Origin: Roseibium aquae
GTDB taxonomy: Bacteria; Pseudomonadota; Alphaproteobacteria; Rhizobiales; Stappiaceae
Direction of reading: 5' to 3'
Length of the DNA: 64,000 nt
NCBI RefSeq assembly: GCF_008711285.1
Contig: NZ_VXDC01000004.1
Location: 62,001 to 126,000 of the forward strand
This document shows, in pieces, positions 34,415 through 44,860 of the stretch; the stretch's first letter is position 1, and each line of letters begins with the position of its first letter. The notes below the pieces were generated by a model that was not told the origin of the DNA, did not search any database, and worked only from the letters and a program-made list of their open reading frames with translations. The translations under genes were made by a program, and so were the position numbers.

Positions 34415-35809
34415 ATGGCAGTCAAGAGTCTTGGAAACCCCTACGATGGCGATGTGGATCTGGTCCATGGTGCGGCTTGTGAATGCAAGGCCTGCAGCGC
34501 CGGCCACGCACACCACCACGACACACCGCGCACGGACCAGCTGCCCAGCAGCACCGAAGCGATGATGGAGCGGGCGATCGAAAGCGCCGTGGTGCGCTCG
34601 GTCTTCGGTCAGAATGAGTTTTCCCGGCGGTCCTTCGCCAAGATGCTGGGCGGAACCACGCTCGCCGGAGCCCTTGCATCTGTGTTCCCGATCGACAAGG
34701 CCAAGGCCCTGCTTCTGGACGAATTGGGGGCGCCGGAAAAGACCAAGCTCAATATCGGCTTCGTTCCGATCACCTGCGCCACGCCAATCATCATGGCGCA
34801 GCCCATGGGCTTTTACCAAAAGCATGGCCTCGAAGCGGACGTCATCAAGACGGCCGGCTGGGCCGTTGCGCGCGATAAATCGCTGAACGGCGAATACGAT
34901 GCCAGCCACATGCTGACCCCGATGCCCCTGGCCATGACACTGGGAGCCGGGTCGACCGCCGAACCCTACATCATGCCCGCGGTGGAGAATATCAACGGAC
35001 AGGCGATCGTCCTGCACAACGATCACATGGACAAGCGCGATCCCAAGCAATGGAAAGGCTTCAAGTTCGGAGTGCCATTCGAGTACTCGATGCACAATTT
35101 CCTGTTGCGTTACTATGTGGCCGAACATGGCCTCGACCCGGACCAGGACATCCAGATCCGGGTGGTTCCGCCGCCGGAAATGGTCGCCAATCTGCGGGCC
35201 GGCAATCTGGACGGCTATCTCTCGCCGGATCCGTTCAACCAGCGGGCGGTTTGGGAAAAGATCGGCTTCATTCACATCCTTACCAAGGACATCTGGGAAG
35301 GCCATCCCTGCTGCGCCTTTGCCTCCAGCAAGGCCTTCGCAGTCGAACTGCCCAACACCTACGGCGCGCTGCTGAAGGCGATTGTCGATGCCACCCAATA
35401 TGCGGCGAATCCGGACAACCGGGTCGAAATCGCCGAGGCGATCTCGCCGGCCAACTACCTCAACCAGCCCGTTCCGGTGGTACAGCAGGTGCTGACCGGA
35501 CGGTTCGCGGACGGTCTGGGCAATGTCCTGAATGTACCGGATCGAATCGATTTCGATCCGTTCCCCTGGCATTCCATGGGGGTGTGGATCCTCACCCAGA
35601 TGAAGCGGTGGGGGTATATCGAGGGGGATATCGACTACAAGAAGGTGGCCGAAGAGGTCTATCTTGCCGCGGACTGCGCAAAGGTGATGAAGGAACTCGG
35701 CTACGAGGCACCGTCCACCACCTATGAAAAATACACCATCATGGGCAAGGAATTCGATCCGGACAAACCGGACGAATATGTCGGCTCCTTCGCCATCGGA
35801 CGGGCCTGA
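34415..35809 (+). CDS. CmpA/NrtA-family ABC substrate-binding protein, probably for cyanate
   Basis: The 464-residue protein belongs to the nitrate/bicarbonate/cyanate binding proteins (KLNIGFVPITCATPIIMAQ; EYDASHMLTPMPLAMTLG). A twin-arginine export signal, SRRSFAKMLGG, sits unusually deep at residues 70-80. Before it lies a 69-residue leader with a Cys/His cluster at 22-35 (CECKACSAGHAHHHD), which looks metal-binding. After export the protein would be anchored or released in the periplasm and pass the anion to the permease. The downstream cyanase makes cyanate the best guess; nitrate is the alternative. Purines GGAAAGGA precede the ATG. Confidence 0.88.
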   Translation: MAVKSLGNPYDGDVDLVHGAACECKACSAGHAHHHDTPRTDQLPSSTEAMMERAIESAVVRSVFGQNEFSRRSFAKMLGGTTLAGALASVFPIDKAKALLLDELGAPEKTKLNIGFVPITCATPIIMAQPMGFYQKHGLEADVIKTAGWAVARDKSLNGEYDASHMLTPMPLAMTLGAGSTAEPYIMPAVENINGQAIVLHNDHMDKRDPKQWKGFKFGVPFEYSMHNFLLRYYVAEHGLDPDQDIQIRVVPPPEMVANLRAGNLDGYLSPDPFNQRAVWEKIGFIHILTKDIWEGHPCCAFASSKAFAVELPNTYGALLKAIVDATQYAANPDNRVEIAEAISPANYLNQPVPVVQQVLTGRFADGLGNVLNVPDRIDFDPFPWHSMGVWILTQMKRWGYIEGDIDYKKVAEEVYLAADCAKVMKELGYEAPSTTYEKYTIMGKEFDPDKPDEYVGSFAIGRA

Positions 35810-35811
35810 CC

Positions 35812-36657
35812 ATGGAGGGGTTGTCCAAGCCTCTGCCGCTCCGGGTGCGATCGATAATTGTATCGGTCGCCATCCTGGTCTGCGCCTTGGGATTGTGGGA
35901 GTTGTCCATTCCGCCCCAGCAAGCCGCCGGAGAACTGACGGAATACGAATTGCTGACCGGTGGCGGTGCGCCGAAAGCGGGCATTCCGCCCCCTTCGCAG
36001 GTCATGACAAAGGCCTGGGAGCAGCTGTCCGATCCGTTCTATGACGCCGGCCCTAACGACAAGGGCATCGGCATTCAGATCGGCTATTCGCTCTATCGGG
36101 TCCTGACGGGATATTTCCTGGCTGCGGCGGTTGCCATTCCGCTCGGATTTCTGATTGGCATGTCGCCGCTGATGTACCGGGCCCTCGATCCCTATATCCA
36201 GATCTTGAAACCCATCTCCCCCTTGGCCTGGATGCCGCTCGCCCTGTTCGTGATCGGCGACAGTCAGGCTTCGGCGATCTTCGTGATTTTCATTTGCTCG
36301 ATCTGGCCAATGCTGATCAACACGGCCTTCGGGGTGGCGAATGTGCGCAAGGATTGGATCAACGTAGCGCGGACCCACGAACTCGGATCGCTCAAGACAG
36401 CCTTCATTGTGATCCTGCCGGCCGCCGCGCCGACAATCCTGACCGGCATGCGCATTTCCATCGGCATTGCCTGGCTGGTCATTGTCGCGGCCGAGATGTT
36501 GGTCGGGGGAACCGGGATTGGCTACTACGTCTGGAACGAGTGGAACAACCTCGATCTCACATCGGTGATCTTTTCGATCCTGATGATCGGCGTGGTCGGC
36601 ATGATCCTTGACGCAATCTTCGGCGCCGTTCAGCGCGCCGTTCAGTATGCGGAGTGA
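35812..36657 (+). CDS. ABC transporter permease (NrtB/CmpB type)
   Basis: The 281-residue inner-membrane protein has about six membrane segments and the BPD-type permease motif (EAA loop seen around VARTHELGSLKTAFIVILPAA). It is of the nitrate/cyanate/taurine permease group. It begins two bases after the binding-protein stop and forms the channel for that system. The N-terminal segment VSVAILVCALGLWEL at about 15-30 is followed by a periplasmic stretch of about 65 residues. Confidence 0.9.
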   Translation: MEGLSKPLPLRVRSIIVSVAILVCALGLWELSIPPQQAAGELTEYELLTGGGAPKAGIPPPSQVMTKAWEQLSDPFYDAGPNDKGIGIQIGYSLYRVLTGYFLAAAVAIPLGFLIGMSPLMYRALDPYIQILKPISPLAWMPLALFVIGDSQASAIFVIFICSIWPMLINTAFGVANVRKDWINVARTHELGSLKTAFIVILPAAAPTILTGMRISIGIAWLVIVAAEMLVGGTGIGYYVWNEWNNLDLTSVIFSILMIGVVGMILDAIFGAVQRAVQYAE

Positions 36658-36667
36658 ACAACGACCC

Positions 36668-37570
36668 ATGGCAAAATCATTTCTAAGCATCGAGGGGTTG
36701 GCGAAGAGATTTCCGGCGCCCTCGGGGGGCGGCGGACCGCTGACGGTGTTCGAAGACGTCAGTTTCTCGATCGAAAAGGGCGAATTCGTCTGCATCATCG
36801 GGCATTCCGGCTGTGGAAAGTCGACCATCATGAACGTGCTGGCCGGGCTGGACGAGGCGACCGAAGGCGGCGTCATCATGAATGGAAAGGAGGTCCGGGG
36901 CCCCAGTCTCGACCGAGGGGTGGTGTTCCAGAACTACTCCCTGCTGCCCTGGCTTTCCGCGCTGAAGAACGTCACCTTCGCGGTGAAGGCGCGGCACAAG
37001 AACTGGTCGCGCGAAGAGGTTCTCGCCCATTCCTACAAGTATCTGGAGATGGTGGGGCTGTCGGGTGGAGCTGAGCTGCGCAAACCCTCGCAGCTGTCCG
37101 GCGGCATGCGCCAGCGCGTGTCGATCGCCCGCGCGTTCGCGATCCAGCCCGAGCTGCTGTTGCTGGACGAGCCGTTCGGCGCCCTGGACGCGCTGACGCG
37201 CGGCACCATCCAGGACGAACTCTTGAAAATCTGGCGCGGGACCAACCAGACCGTGTTCATGATCACCCACGACGTGGATGAGGCCATATATCTCGCCGAC
37301 CGGATCCTGCTCATGACCAACGGACCGGAAGCGCGGGTGGCTGAATCGGTCGAGGTCGGCATTCCGCGGCCCCGGTCGCGGGACGAAATCGTCGAGCACC
37401 CCCACTACTACAAGGTCCGCAATCATCTCGTTCATTTTCTCGCCCGCCGGTCCAAGGAACTGGCGGGGACGAAAAGCACCGCGCCGGGTGGCAAGCCCGA
37501 AACCGTGCGCTTCGGCGCGGAAGATGGTGAAGAACCGGCTCGTCCGAGCATCTACGCAATCAATCAATGA
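36668..37570 (+). CDS. ABC transporter ATPase (NrtD/CmpD type)
   Basis: The 300-residue cytosolic protein has Walker A GHSGCGKST, the Q-loop VFQNYSLLPWL typical of the nitrate/sulfonate group, the signature LSGGMRQRVSIARA, Walker B LLLLDEPFGALD and the H-loop ITHDVDEA. It drives the cyanate-type importer. The ATG at 36668 is 10 bases after the permease stop; the longer frame from 36608 overlaps the permease gene. The C-terminal 40 residues are a variable, charged tail. Confidence 0.93.
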   Translation: MAKSFLSIEGLAKRFPAPSGGGGPLTVFEDVSFSIEKGEFVCIIGHSGCGKSTIMNVLAGLDEATEGGVIMNGKEVRGPSLDRGVVFQNYSLLPWLSALKNVTFAVKARHKNWSREEVLAHSYKYLEMVGLSGGAELRKPSQLSGGMRQRVSIARAFAIQPELLLLDEPFGALDALTRGTIQDELLKIWRGTNQTVFMITHDVDEAIYLADRILLMTNGPEARVAESVEVGIPRPRSRDEIVEHPHYYKVRNHLVHFLARRSKELAGTKSTAPGGKPETVRFGAEDGEEPARPSIYAINQ

Positions 37571-37587
37571 CTTGAGGAGAGGAATTC

Positions 37588-38058
37588 ATGAATAAGATGA
37601 TGACAGCCGAGCCGATGATGACCAAGGATGACGTTGCGGCCCTCATTCTGGCCGCCAAGAAGCAATCCGGCCTGAGCTGGGCGGAAATCGCGGACAAGAT
37701 CGGGATGTCGCCCGTGTGGACCCATTCGGCGTGCGTGGGGATGAACTCCATGCCGGCGGACAAGGCGCAGGCCCTTGTGTCGCTTCTTGGATTGCCGGCG
37801 GAGGCCACTGGGGTTCTGGAGGAATGCCCCACGAAAGTATGGGCGCAATCCATTCCGACCGATCCGTGCATTTACCGGCTCTATGAGATTGTCGGCGTCT
37901 ACGGTCCGACCATCAAGGCTTTGATCCACGAAGAGTTCGGCGACGGGATCATGTCCGCGATCGACTTCGACATGTCGATCACCCGTATCCCCAATCCCAA
38001 GGGTGACCGCGTCAAGCTTGAAATGACCGGAAAATTCCTCGGCTACAACGCCTGGTAA
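37588..38058 (+). CDS. cynS: Cyanate hydratase (cyanase)
   Basis: The 156-residue cytosolic enzyme converts cyanate and bicarbonate to ammonia and carbon dioxide. The N-terminal HTH-like domain (LSWAEIADKIGMSPVWTHSACVG) and the C-terminal catalytic domain are both present; the family's Arg, Glu and Ser are seen in YRLYEIVGVYGPTIKALIHEEFGDGIMSAID-type sequence (given here in part: YRLYEIVG and GIMSAIDF). It has a short N-terminal extension (MNKMMTAEPM) before the usual start. GAGGAG lies before the ATG. It is the last core gene of the sigma-54 operon and supplies nitrogen from cyanate. Confidence 0.96.
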   Translation: MNKMMTAEPMMTKDDVAALILAAKKQSGLSWAEIADKIGMSPVWTHSACVGMNSMPADKAQALVSLLGLPAEATGVLEECPTKVWAQSIPTDPCIYRLYEIVGVYGPTIKALIHEEFGDGIMSAIDFDMSITRIPNPKGDRVKLEMTGKFLGYNAW

Positions 38059-38147
38059 GGTAACCAACGCGGCGCCGGGGCGGTTTCATCGCTCGGGCGC
38101 CACCCAAAGTCCTGCATTCCACCCGCATCGGACCAGACGATCGGAAC

Positions 38148-38615
38148 ATGTCCCGTCCCCCGTTTCCCCCGTTTACGGAACAAACCGCGCGCCAGAAGGT
38201 TCGAATGGCCGAAGATGCCTGGAACAGCCGCGATCCGGTGAAGGTCAGCCTTGCGTATACCCCGGACAGTGTTTGGCGAAACCGGTCGGCTTTCTTTCAG
38301 GGGCGCGATGCGATCGTGGAGTTCCTGACCTTGAAATGGCAAAGGGAGCTGGACTACCGCTTGATCAAGGACTTGCACGCGTTTGCGGGAAACCGGATCG
38401 CGGTCCGGTTTCGCTACGAGTGGCGTGACGCCGACGGCCGATGGTGGCGGTCCTACGGGAATGAAAACTGGGACTTCGACGGCGCAGGCCTGATGCAGCG
38501 GCGCGAAGCAAGCATCAACGATATTCCCATTGCCGGAGAAGAACGGCGGTTTCACTGGGCCGCGCCTGGCCCGCGTCCGGACACTGTGCCCGGTCTCGAC
38601 AACACGCCTTTCTAA
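38148..38615 (+). CDS. NTF2-like protein (DUF1348)
   Basis: The 155-residue product has the SnoaL/NTF2-like cone fold signature of DUF1348: [37 protein letters not shown] and the [21 protein letters not shown] strand region. Family members are small cytosolic proteins of unclear function. It lies 89 bases after cynS on the same strand and may belong to the operon, but nothing links it to cyanate chemically. Confidence 0.85.
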   Translation: MSRPPFPPFTEQTARQKVRMAEDAWNSRDPVKVSLAYTPDSVWRNRSAFFQGRDAIVEFLTLKWQRELDYRLIKDLHAFAGNRIAVRFRYEWRDADGRWWRSYGNENWDFDGAGLMQRREASINDIPIAGEERRFHWAAPGPRPDTVPGLDNTPF

Positions 38616-38775
38616 CGGTTGCTCGGTGCTGTGAGGAACACCGCCGTGTGCTTCGGCCTCTGGACACCGTGGTCCCGCCGCTTGCTCCCGGTCACTTGGT
38701 CCCGGTTCCCTGGCCGTGCCTGGCACGAATCCTTGAGGTTCGCCCGGAAGCGGCGCCTTTTAAAGGCACCCGTGA

Positions 38776-38812
38776 GGCGCCGCGCAAGCCTGCGGGAGGC
38801 TTGCGGCGCGCC
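38776..38812 (+). repeat. Strong GC-rich inverted repeat upstream of tRNA-Gln
   Basis: GCAAGCC at 38784-38790 pairs perfectly with GGCTTGC at 38798-38804 around a 7-base loop, and the arms extend outward (GGCGC at 38776-38780 facing GCGCC at 38808-38812) with internal mismatches. It is followed by AAAAAAG, not T's, so it is not a terminator for either strand in the usual form. It could be a dispersed repeat or an RNA hairpin. Confidence 0.5.
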
Positions 38813-38833
38813 GAAAAAAGTAGCGGGAAGGTG

Positions 38834-38863
38834 TTGCATTTGGCGGGCTGTTCACTGTATACG
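38834..38863 (+). promoter_or_regulatory. Likely promoter of tRNA-Gln
   Basis: TTGCAT at 38834-38839 and TATACG at 38858-38863 are 18 bases apart and resemble sigma-70 -35 and -10 boxes. The tRNA begins about 50 bases downstream. Confidence 0.45.
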
Positions 38864-38913
38864 CCCGGCATTCGGCGTGCCTGGTCTTGGAGGATAGAGC
38901 ACGCAATCGGTTT

Positions 38914-38987
38914 TGGGGAATAGGTTAACGGTAGACCCGCGGACTCTGACTCCGTTAGTCCTGGTTCGAATCCAGGTTCCCCAGCCA
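38914..38987 (+). tRNA. tRNA-Gln (anticodon CTG)
   Basis: The acceptor TGGGGAA (38914-38920) pairs with TTCCCCA (38977-38983), followed by G and an encoded CCA ending at 38987. The D-arm holds GGTTAACGGTAGACC, the anticodon arm GCGGA-CTCTGAC-TCCGT puts CTG at 38946-38948, and the T-arm has GGTTCGAATCC. It reads CAG codons. A run of six T follows at once. No integrase or displaced 3' copy was noticed, so there is no sign of an integrated island here. Confidence 0.96.
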
Positions 38988-39249
38988 GTTTTTTCTCAAC
39001 AGAACGCCCGCCAAGCGCGAACCGGATTGTTCGGGTTCCGCCGCTTTTTATGTCCGTCCCATTTGGCCGCACGCCGCCGCGGGTATACCTGATCCAAAAC
39101 CAAGACGGCAAGCTGGCCCGCCTGTGGTCCGGTATCCAGTCCGCGCCGGACGAGGGGCGCAACCAGGGCTTTGCCAAGCTTCGACAAACTGCTACTGTTT
39201 TGGCAACGAAGGAAAAGCGTGGTGCGCGCCGGCTTTTGTGAGCCCAGGC

Positions 39250-41067
39250 ATGAGCGCCGCAGCGAAAGGCAAAAACGTGACTCAGTCAGGTCAGGAACCG
39301 CCCGGAACCGGGCCGGCGTCCGCCAGCGGGTCCACAGCGTCTTCCGGCACGAGGCGGGAGACATCTTCCAAGCGGCGGCGCGCCCGTCGCGGACGGAAAA
39401 ACGGGGCAGGTCCGGATCGTGCAGCAGAACGCCGCGAATTGGCTGGCGTTGATGCGGGCTCCAGGACCTCAGGCTTGACCGGGTTGTCCGGTCCGGCTGC
39501 ACCGGCTGATGGGCAGGCAGCGCGCGCAGACGCGGCGAAGCGGCCAAAGGGCAGGCGCCCGCGCCGCAGAAACAAGTCCGCTTCGAATGGCGAAGCGGCG
39601 GCCTTTGCGGCGGATCATCCGTCTGTCCGGCCGTCAGATGCTTCCCGCAAATTGCGCGAATCGGGTTCCGAACCTGTGCCCGCGATCGGCGATGCCATTT
39701 CCAAGAAGGGACTGAAAGCGGGGCGGCGGCGGCGGCGCAAGGCGAAAGGTCAATCGTCCGAGCACAACAGCGCGCAGTCGAACGCGCGGCCAGCCGCGCA
39801 AGGTGATGCGGCCGCGCGCAAGGCTGCGCACGGCACACAGAACGTTTCGCGGGCCACTGGCGCTCAGGAGGATATGGCCTTATTCCAGCGCCCAGCGGGT
39901 TTTCCGGCAGGCAAGGCCCGTGAGGCGCGTTTGCCCGCGCTCGGGGACTCGATCGGAAGTGCGCAAACGGGACGCCGAGGGCGGCCACCCTCAGGTCAAC
40001 TCGACCCGGTCCGGCGGTTTTCCGAACCGGATGGCCCGCTTTACGCCGCTTTGGATCTTGGCACGAACAATTGCCGTTTGCTGATCGCCCGCCCGCAGGA
40101 GCGGGGGTTTCGCGTCGTGGATGCCTATTCCCGTATTGTCCGGCTGGGCGAGGGGGTTGGAGCCCGCCGGCGGTTAAGCCCGGAGGCAATGGACCGGGCC
40201 GTGGAAGCCCTCGCGAATTGCCACCGCAAGCTCGAAGAACGCGGGGTCGAACGGTCGCGCCTGATCGCAACAGAGGCCTGTAGGGCGGCGGAAAACGGGG
40301 CCGAATTCATCGACAGGGTCAGAAGGGAAACCGGTCTTGCGCTTGAAATCGTGAACCGGGAAACGGAGGCCCGTCTTGCGGTCGCGGGATGCGTGTCGCT
40401 GGTCGACCAGCAGGCCGAGGGGGTCATCCTGTTCGATATCGGAGGGGGCTCCTCCGAGATCGTGTGGCTGGACCTGCGCAACCGCTGCGGGGCGCGCGGT
40501 TACGCGCTGACCCGCTTTATCCGGTCTTGGGCTTCCCTGCCGGTTGGCGTGGTCAATCTGGCCGAACGCCATGGCGGTGTCGACGTCACCCCGCAGGTGT
40601 TCGAGGCCATGGTCGACGATGTCAGCGACCACCTGGCGAGTTTTCACCTGGCGGATGATCTGAGCGCGGCGATCAGCGGGGGCGGGGTTCACATGCTGGG
40701 GACATCGGGCACGGTCACCACGCTGGCAGGCGTCCATTTCGGTTTGAAACGCTACGACCGGCGGCGCGTCGATGGCGCCTGGCTCGATGACGTTCAAGTC
40801 ACCACCATGATTGATCGCCTTCGTGACATGCCCTACGAGGAACGTGTCGAAAACCCGTGTATCGGTGCCGACCGGGCCGATCTCGTGTTGGCCGGTTGCG
40901 CCATTCTGGAGGCAATCCGGCGCCGGTGGAGCTGTCCGCGCCTACGTGTCGCCGACAGGGGGTTGCGTGAAGGAATACTGACCGAATTGATGGCCGCTGA
41001 CGGTGTTTGGGCGCGGCCGTCGCAGGCACGGCGCGGCTGGAAAGGCCGCTATAGGGGCAAGTCATGA
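39250..41067 (+). CDS. Ppx/GppA phosphatase with long basic N-terminal extension
   Basis: The 605-residue protein has its catalytic domain from about residue 255: [18 protein letters not shown] (phosphate loop 1), [12 protein letters not shown] and [14 protein letters not shown]. Such enzymes degrade polyphosphate or convert pppGpp to ppGpp. The first 250 residues are low-complexity and rich in Arg, Lys, Ala and Ser ([24 protein letters not shown]), probably disordered and perhaps nucleic-acid or polyphosphate binding. The start at 39250 is the first ATG with a plausible context; a longer frame from 39124 is unlikely. Translation of rlmE overlaps its end by 4 bases, an arrangement that links it to ribosome maturation. 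Confidence 0.88.
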   Translation: MSAAAKGKNVTQSGQEPPGTGPASASGSTASSGTRRETSSKRRRARRGRKNGAGPDRAAERRELAGVDAGSRTSGLTGLSGPAAPADGQAARADAAKRPKGRRPRRRNKSASNGEAAAFAADHPSVRPSDASRKLRESGSEPVPAIGDAISKKGLKAGRRRRRKAKGQSSEHNSAQSNARPAAQGDAAARKAAHGTQNVSRATGAQEDMALFQRPAGFPAGKAREARLPALGDSIGSAQTGRRGRPPSGQLDPVRRFSEPDGPLYAALDLGTNNCRLLIARPQERGFRVVDAYSRIVRLGEGVGARRRLSPEAMDRAVEALANCHRKLEERGVERSRLIATEACRAAENGAEFIDRVRRETGLALEIVNRETEARLAVAGCVSLVDQQAEGVILFDIGGGSSEIVWLDLRNRCGARGYALTRFIRSWASLPVGVVNLAERHGGVDVTPQVFEAMVDDVSDHLASFHLADDLSAAISGGGVHMLGTSGTVTTLAGVHFGLKRYDRRRVDGAWLDDVQVTTMIDRLRDMPYEERVENPCIGADRADLVLAGCAILEAIRRRWSCPRLRVADRGLREGILTELMAADGVWARPSQARRGWKGRYRGKS

Positions 41068-41765
41068 GCAACAATAAAAAGGGGTCGGGCGATCGCGGTC
41101 TGCATGTGCGGGTGAAAACCGCGGCGGGGCGGCGTGAGTCCTCGACCCGTTGGCTGGAGCGGCAGTTGAACGACCCCTATGTCCGCCGCGCCAAGGTGGA
41201 CGGTTACCGGTCACGCGCGGCGTATAAGCTGATCGAGATGGATGACAAACAGCGGCTGTTGAAGCCGGGCTACAGAGTGGTTGATCTTGGCGCTGCGCCC
41301 GGCGGCTGGTGTCAGGTGGCCGTGAGCCGGGTCAAATCGACACCGGAAGCCCCTAAGGTTGTCGGCATCGACTACCTCGAGATGGACCACATTCCCGGTG
41401 TCGTCCTTTTGAAAAAGGATTTCCTCGACGACGATGCGCCCGAAGCCTTGCTCGAGGCGCTGGGGGGGCTGCCGCCGGATGTGGTGTTGTCGGATATGGC
41501 GGCACCCACGACCGGCCACCGCCAGACGGATCATCTGAGAACCACACACCTGTTCGAGGTGGCCGTGGACTTCGCCCGCCAGAACCTGGTGCCCGGCGGC
41601 TCCTTTTTGGCCAAGGTTTTCCGGGGCGGTACCGAGAACGCGCTGCTGTCGGACATGAAGCGCGATTTTAAAAGTGTGGCGCATATCAAGCCGCCGGCCA
41701 GCCGCAAGGAGAGCCCGGAGCTTTATGTGATAGCAAAAGGGTTCCGGGGCCGGTCAGAGGGGTAG
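41064..41765 (+). CDS. rlmE: 23S rRNA 2'-O-ribose U2552 methyltransferase
   Basis: The 233-residue protein matches RlmE (FtsJ/RrmJ). After a basic N-terminus come [12 protein letters not shown] (with the catalytic Lys), the SAM loop [27 protein letters not shown] with the catalytic Asp, and [10 protein letters not shown] with the second Lys. It methylates U2552 in the A-loop of 23S rRNA late in 50S assembly. It starts 4 bases inside the ppx/gppA gene. Confidence 0.96.
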   Translation: MSNNKKGSGDRGLHVRVKTAAGRRESSTRWLERQLNDPYVRRAKVDGYRSRAAYKLIEMDDKQRLLKPGYRVVDLGAAPGGWCQVAVSRVKSTPEAPKVVGIDYLEMDHIPGVVLLKKDFLDDDAPEALLEALGGLPPDVVLSDMAAPTTGHRQTDHLRTTHLFEVAVDFARQNLVPGGSFLAKVFRGGTENALLSDMKRDFKSVAHIKPPASRKESPELYVIAKGFRGRSEG

Positions 41766-41981
41766 GTGATGCCCTTTTGGCCAACGGGTCCTGGCCCGGG
41801 CATGCCGGCCATTGCCGCCCGCCATGCCGCGGAAATCGCGACAAAGAGGGCAGCTTTTGAACGGCCCCTTTTCATTCCGTCACCCGCATGTTAATCACCC
41901 GCGCCAACTTCTCCGGCACAGCCGAACCGACTCGCTGCGGCGCGGGGCCAAATGGCCCGGCGTCCGCCGCAGGCATTTTGA

Positions 41982-43499
<1,518 letters not shown>

Positions 43500-43537
43500 A
43501 GTCAGATCTTCCCCCGCCATTGAAGGGGGGAGACGTC

Positions 43538-44845
43538 ATGGAGTTGAGCATGCGAGATGGTGGACGGCTGGCGGCGGCCATTGAAGTACTTCAAGACATG
43601 GAAACACGCCATCGGCCGGCCCAGGTTGCGCTGCGCGACTGGGGAGCGAGCCACCGCTTTGCGGGCTCCGGAGACCGGACGGTGATCGGCAATCTCGTGT
43701 TCGATGCGCTTCGCCATAAGGCGAGTCTTGGAGCCGCGCTCGGCACGGCGGACATCCGCGCCCTGGTGCTTGCGACCTATGCCCATACCTGGGGCATGGG
43801 AATGGATAAGCTCGAAGAAGTCTTGACCGCCGATCCCCATGCGCCCGACCGTCTGAGCGAGACTGAAAAAACAGCGCTTGCAGGCGTGTCGGCCATCAAT
43901 CTTGACGGAGCCGCCGCCTCCGATGTACCGGAATGGCTCTGGCCGAGCTTTCAGGCGGCTTTCGGAACCTGTGCGCTTGCCGAGGGCCGGGCGCTGGCCC
44001 AACGGGCGCCGATCGACTTGCGCGTGAACACTTTGAAAGCCGACCCAGAGCGCGTTCTGGAACGCCTGCGCCATACGCACCCGGTCCCCGGGACCTTCGC
44101 CGCCACGGCGATCCGTATCAAGCCGCGCCCCGGGAGCGGACGTATGCCTCATGTGCAGGCGGAGGAGGGCTACCGAAAAGGCTGGTTCGAATTGCAGGAT
44201 GAAGCCAGTCAGATTGTTGCCTTGCTGTCCGGCGTCAATGTGGGTGACCAGGTGCTCGACTTCTGTGCCGGCGGCGGCGGCAAGACCCTCGCCATGGCCG
44301 CCGTCATGGAAAACAAGGGGCAGATTTATGCACATGACGCGGATCGGCTCCGGCTTGCGCCCATTCACGAAAGACTGCAACGGGCGGGCGTCCGGAATGT
44401 CCAGGTCCGCGACCCGGCGTCATCGTCGCTGGACGATCTGAAAGAAGGTATGGACACGGTGTTCGTGGATGCGCCCTGCTCGGGAACGGGTGTCTGGCGG
44501 CGGCGGCCGGATTCCAAATGGCGCTTGTCGGAAGGCGCTCTGAAGGACCGGATCGCCGATCAGAGGTCTGTGCTTCGGGAAGCGGCGGGCTTCGTCAAAC
44601 CCGGGGGGAATTTGGTTTATGTGACCTGCTCGGTTTTGCCGGAGGAAAATGACCATCAGATCGAAGAATTCCTAGCCGAGCATGCCCAGTTCCAGCCGGC
44701 CTCGGCCCTGGCGCGATGGCGAGCGGTCTTTCCCGGAAAAGTGGAACCGGTCTATCGCTCAACCCGCGGCGATATCCTGTTGACGCCGGCGACGACCGAA
44801 ACCGACGGGTTTTTCTGCGCGCTGCTCAAACGAAAACCGGCGTGA
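43538..44845 (+). CDS. rsmB: 16S rRNA cytosine-C5 methyltransferase (RsmB/RsmF type)
   Basis: The 435-residue protein has an N-terminal NusB-like region (HRFAGSGDRTVIGNLVFDALR) and a C-terminal NOL1/NOP2/Sun methyltransferase domain: LDFCAGGGGKTLAMA binds SAM, DAPCSGTGVWRRRPD holds one catalytic Cys and VTCSVLPEEND the other. It methylates a cytosine in 16S rRNA (C967 in the E. coli RsmB). The start at 43538 has GGGGGGAG directly upstream; the frame from 43496 begins at the guaB stop and is unlikely. Confidence 0.92.
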   Translation: MELSMRDGGRLAAAIEVLQDMETRHRPAQVALRDWGASHRFAGSGDRTVIGNLVFDALRHKASLGAALGTADIRALVLATYAHTWGMGMDKLEEVLTADPHAPDRLSETEKTALAGVSAINLDGAAASDVPEWLWPSFQAAFGTCALAEGRALAQRAPIDLRVNTLKADPERVLERLRHTHPVPGTFAATAIRIKPRPGSGRMPHVQAEEGYRKGWFELQDEASQIVALLSGVNVGDQVLDFCAGGGGKTLAMAAVMENKGQIYAHDADRLRLAPIHERLQRAGVRNVQVRDPASSSLDDLKEGMDTVFVDAPCSGTGVWRRRPDSKWRLSEGALKDRIADQRSVLREAAGFVKPGGNLVYVTCSVLPEENDHQIEEFLAEHAQFQPASALARWRAVFPGKVEPVYRSTRGDILLTPATTETDGFFCALLKRKPA

Positions 44846-44860
44846 TCCGGGAGGTGGGGC

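Noticed and set aside
38776-38820. GC-rich hairpin as a terminator of the cyanate operon
   Set aside because: The stem is followed by A's rather than T's on the plus strand, and the T-run on the minus strand precedes the stem.
38914-38987. tRNA-Gln as an integration site for an island
   Set aside because: No integrase gene and no displaced repeat of the tRNA 3' end were seen on either side; both flanks are ordinary genes.
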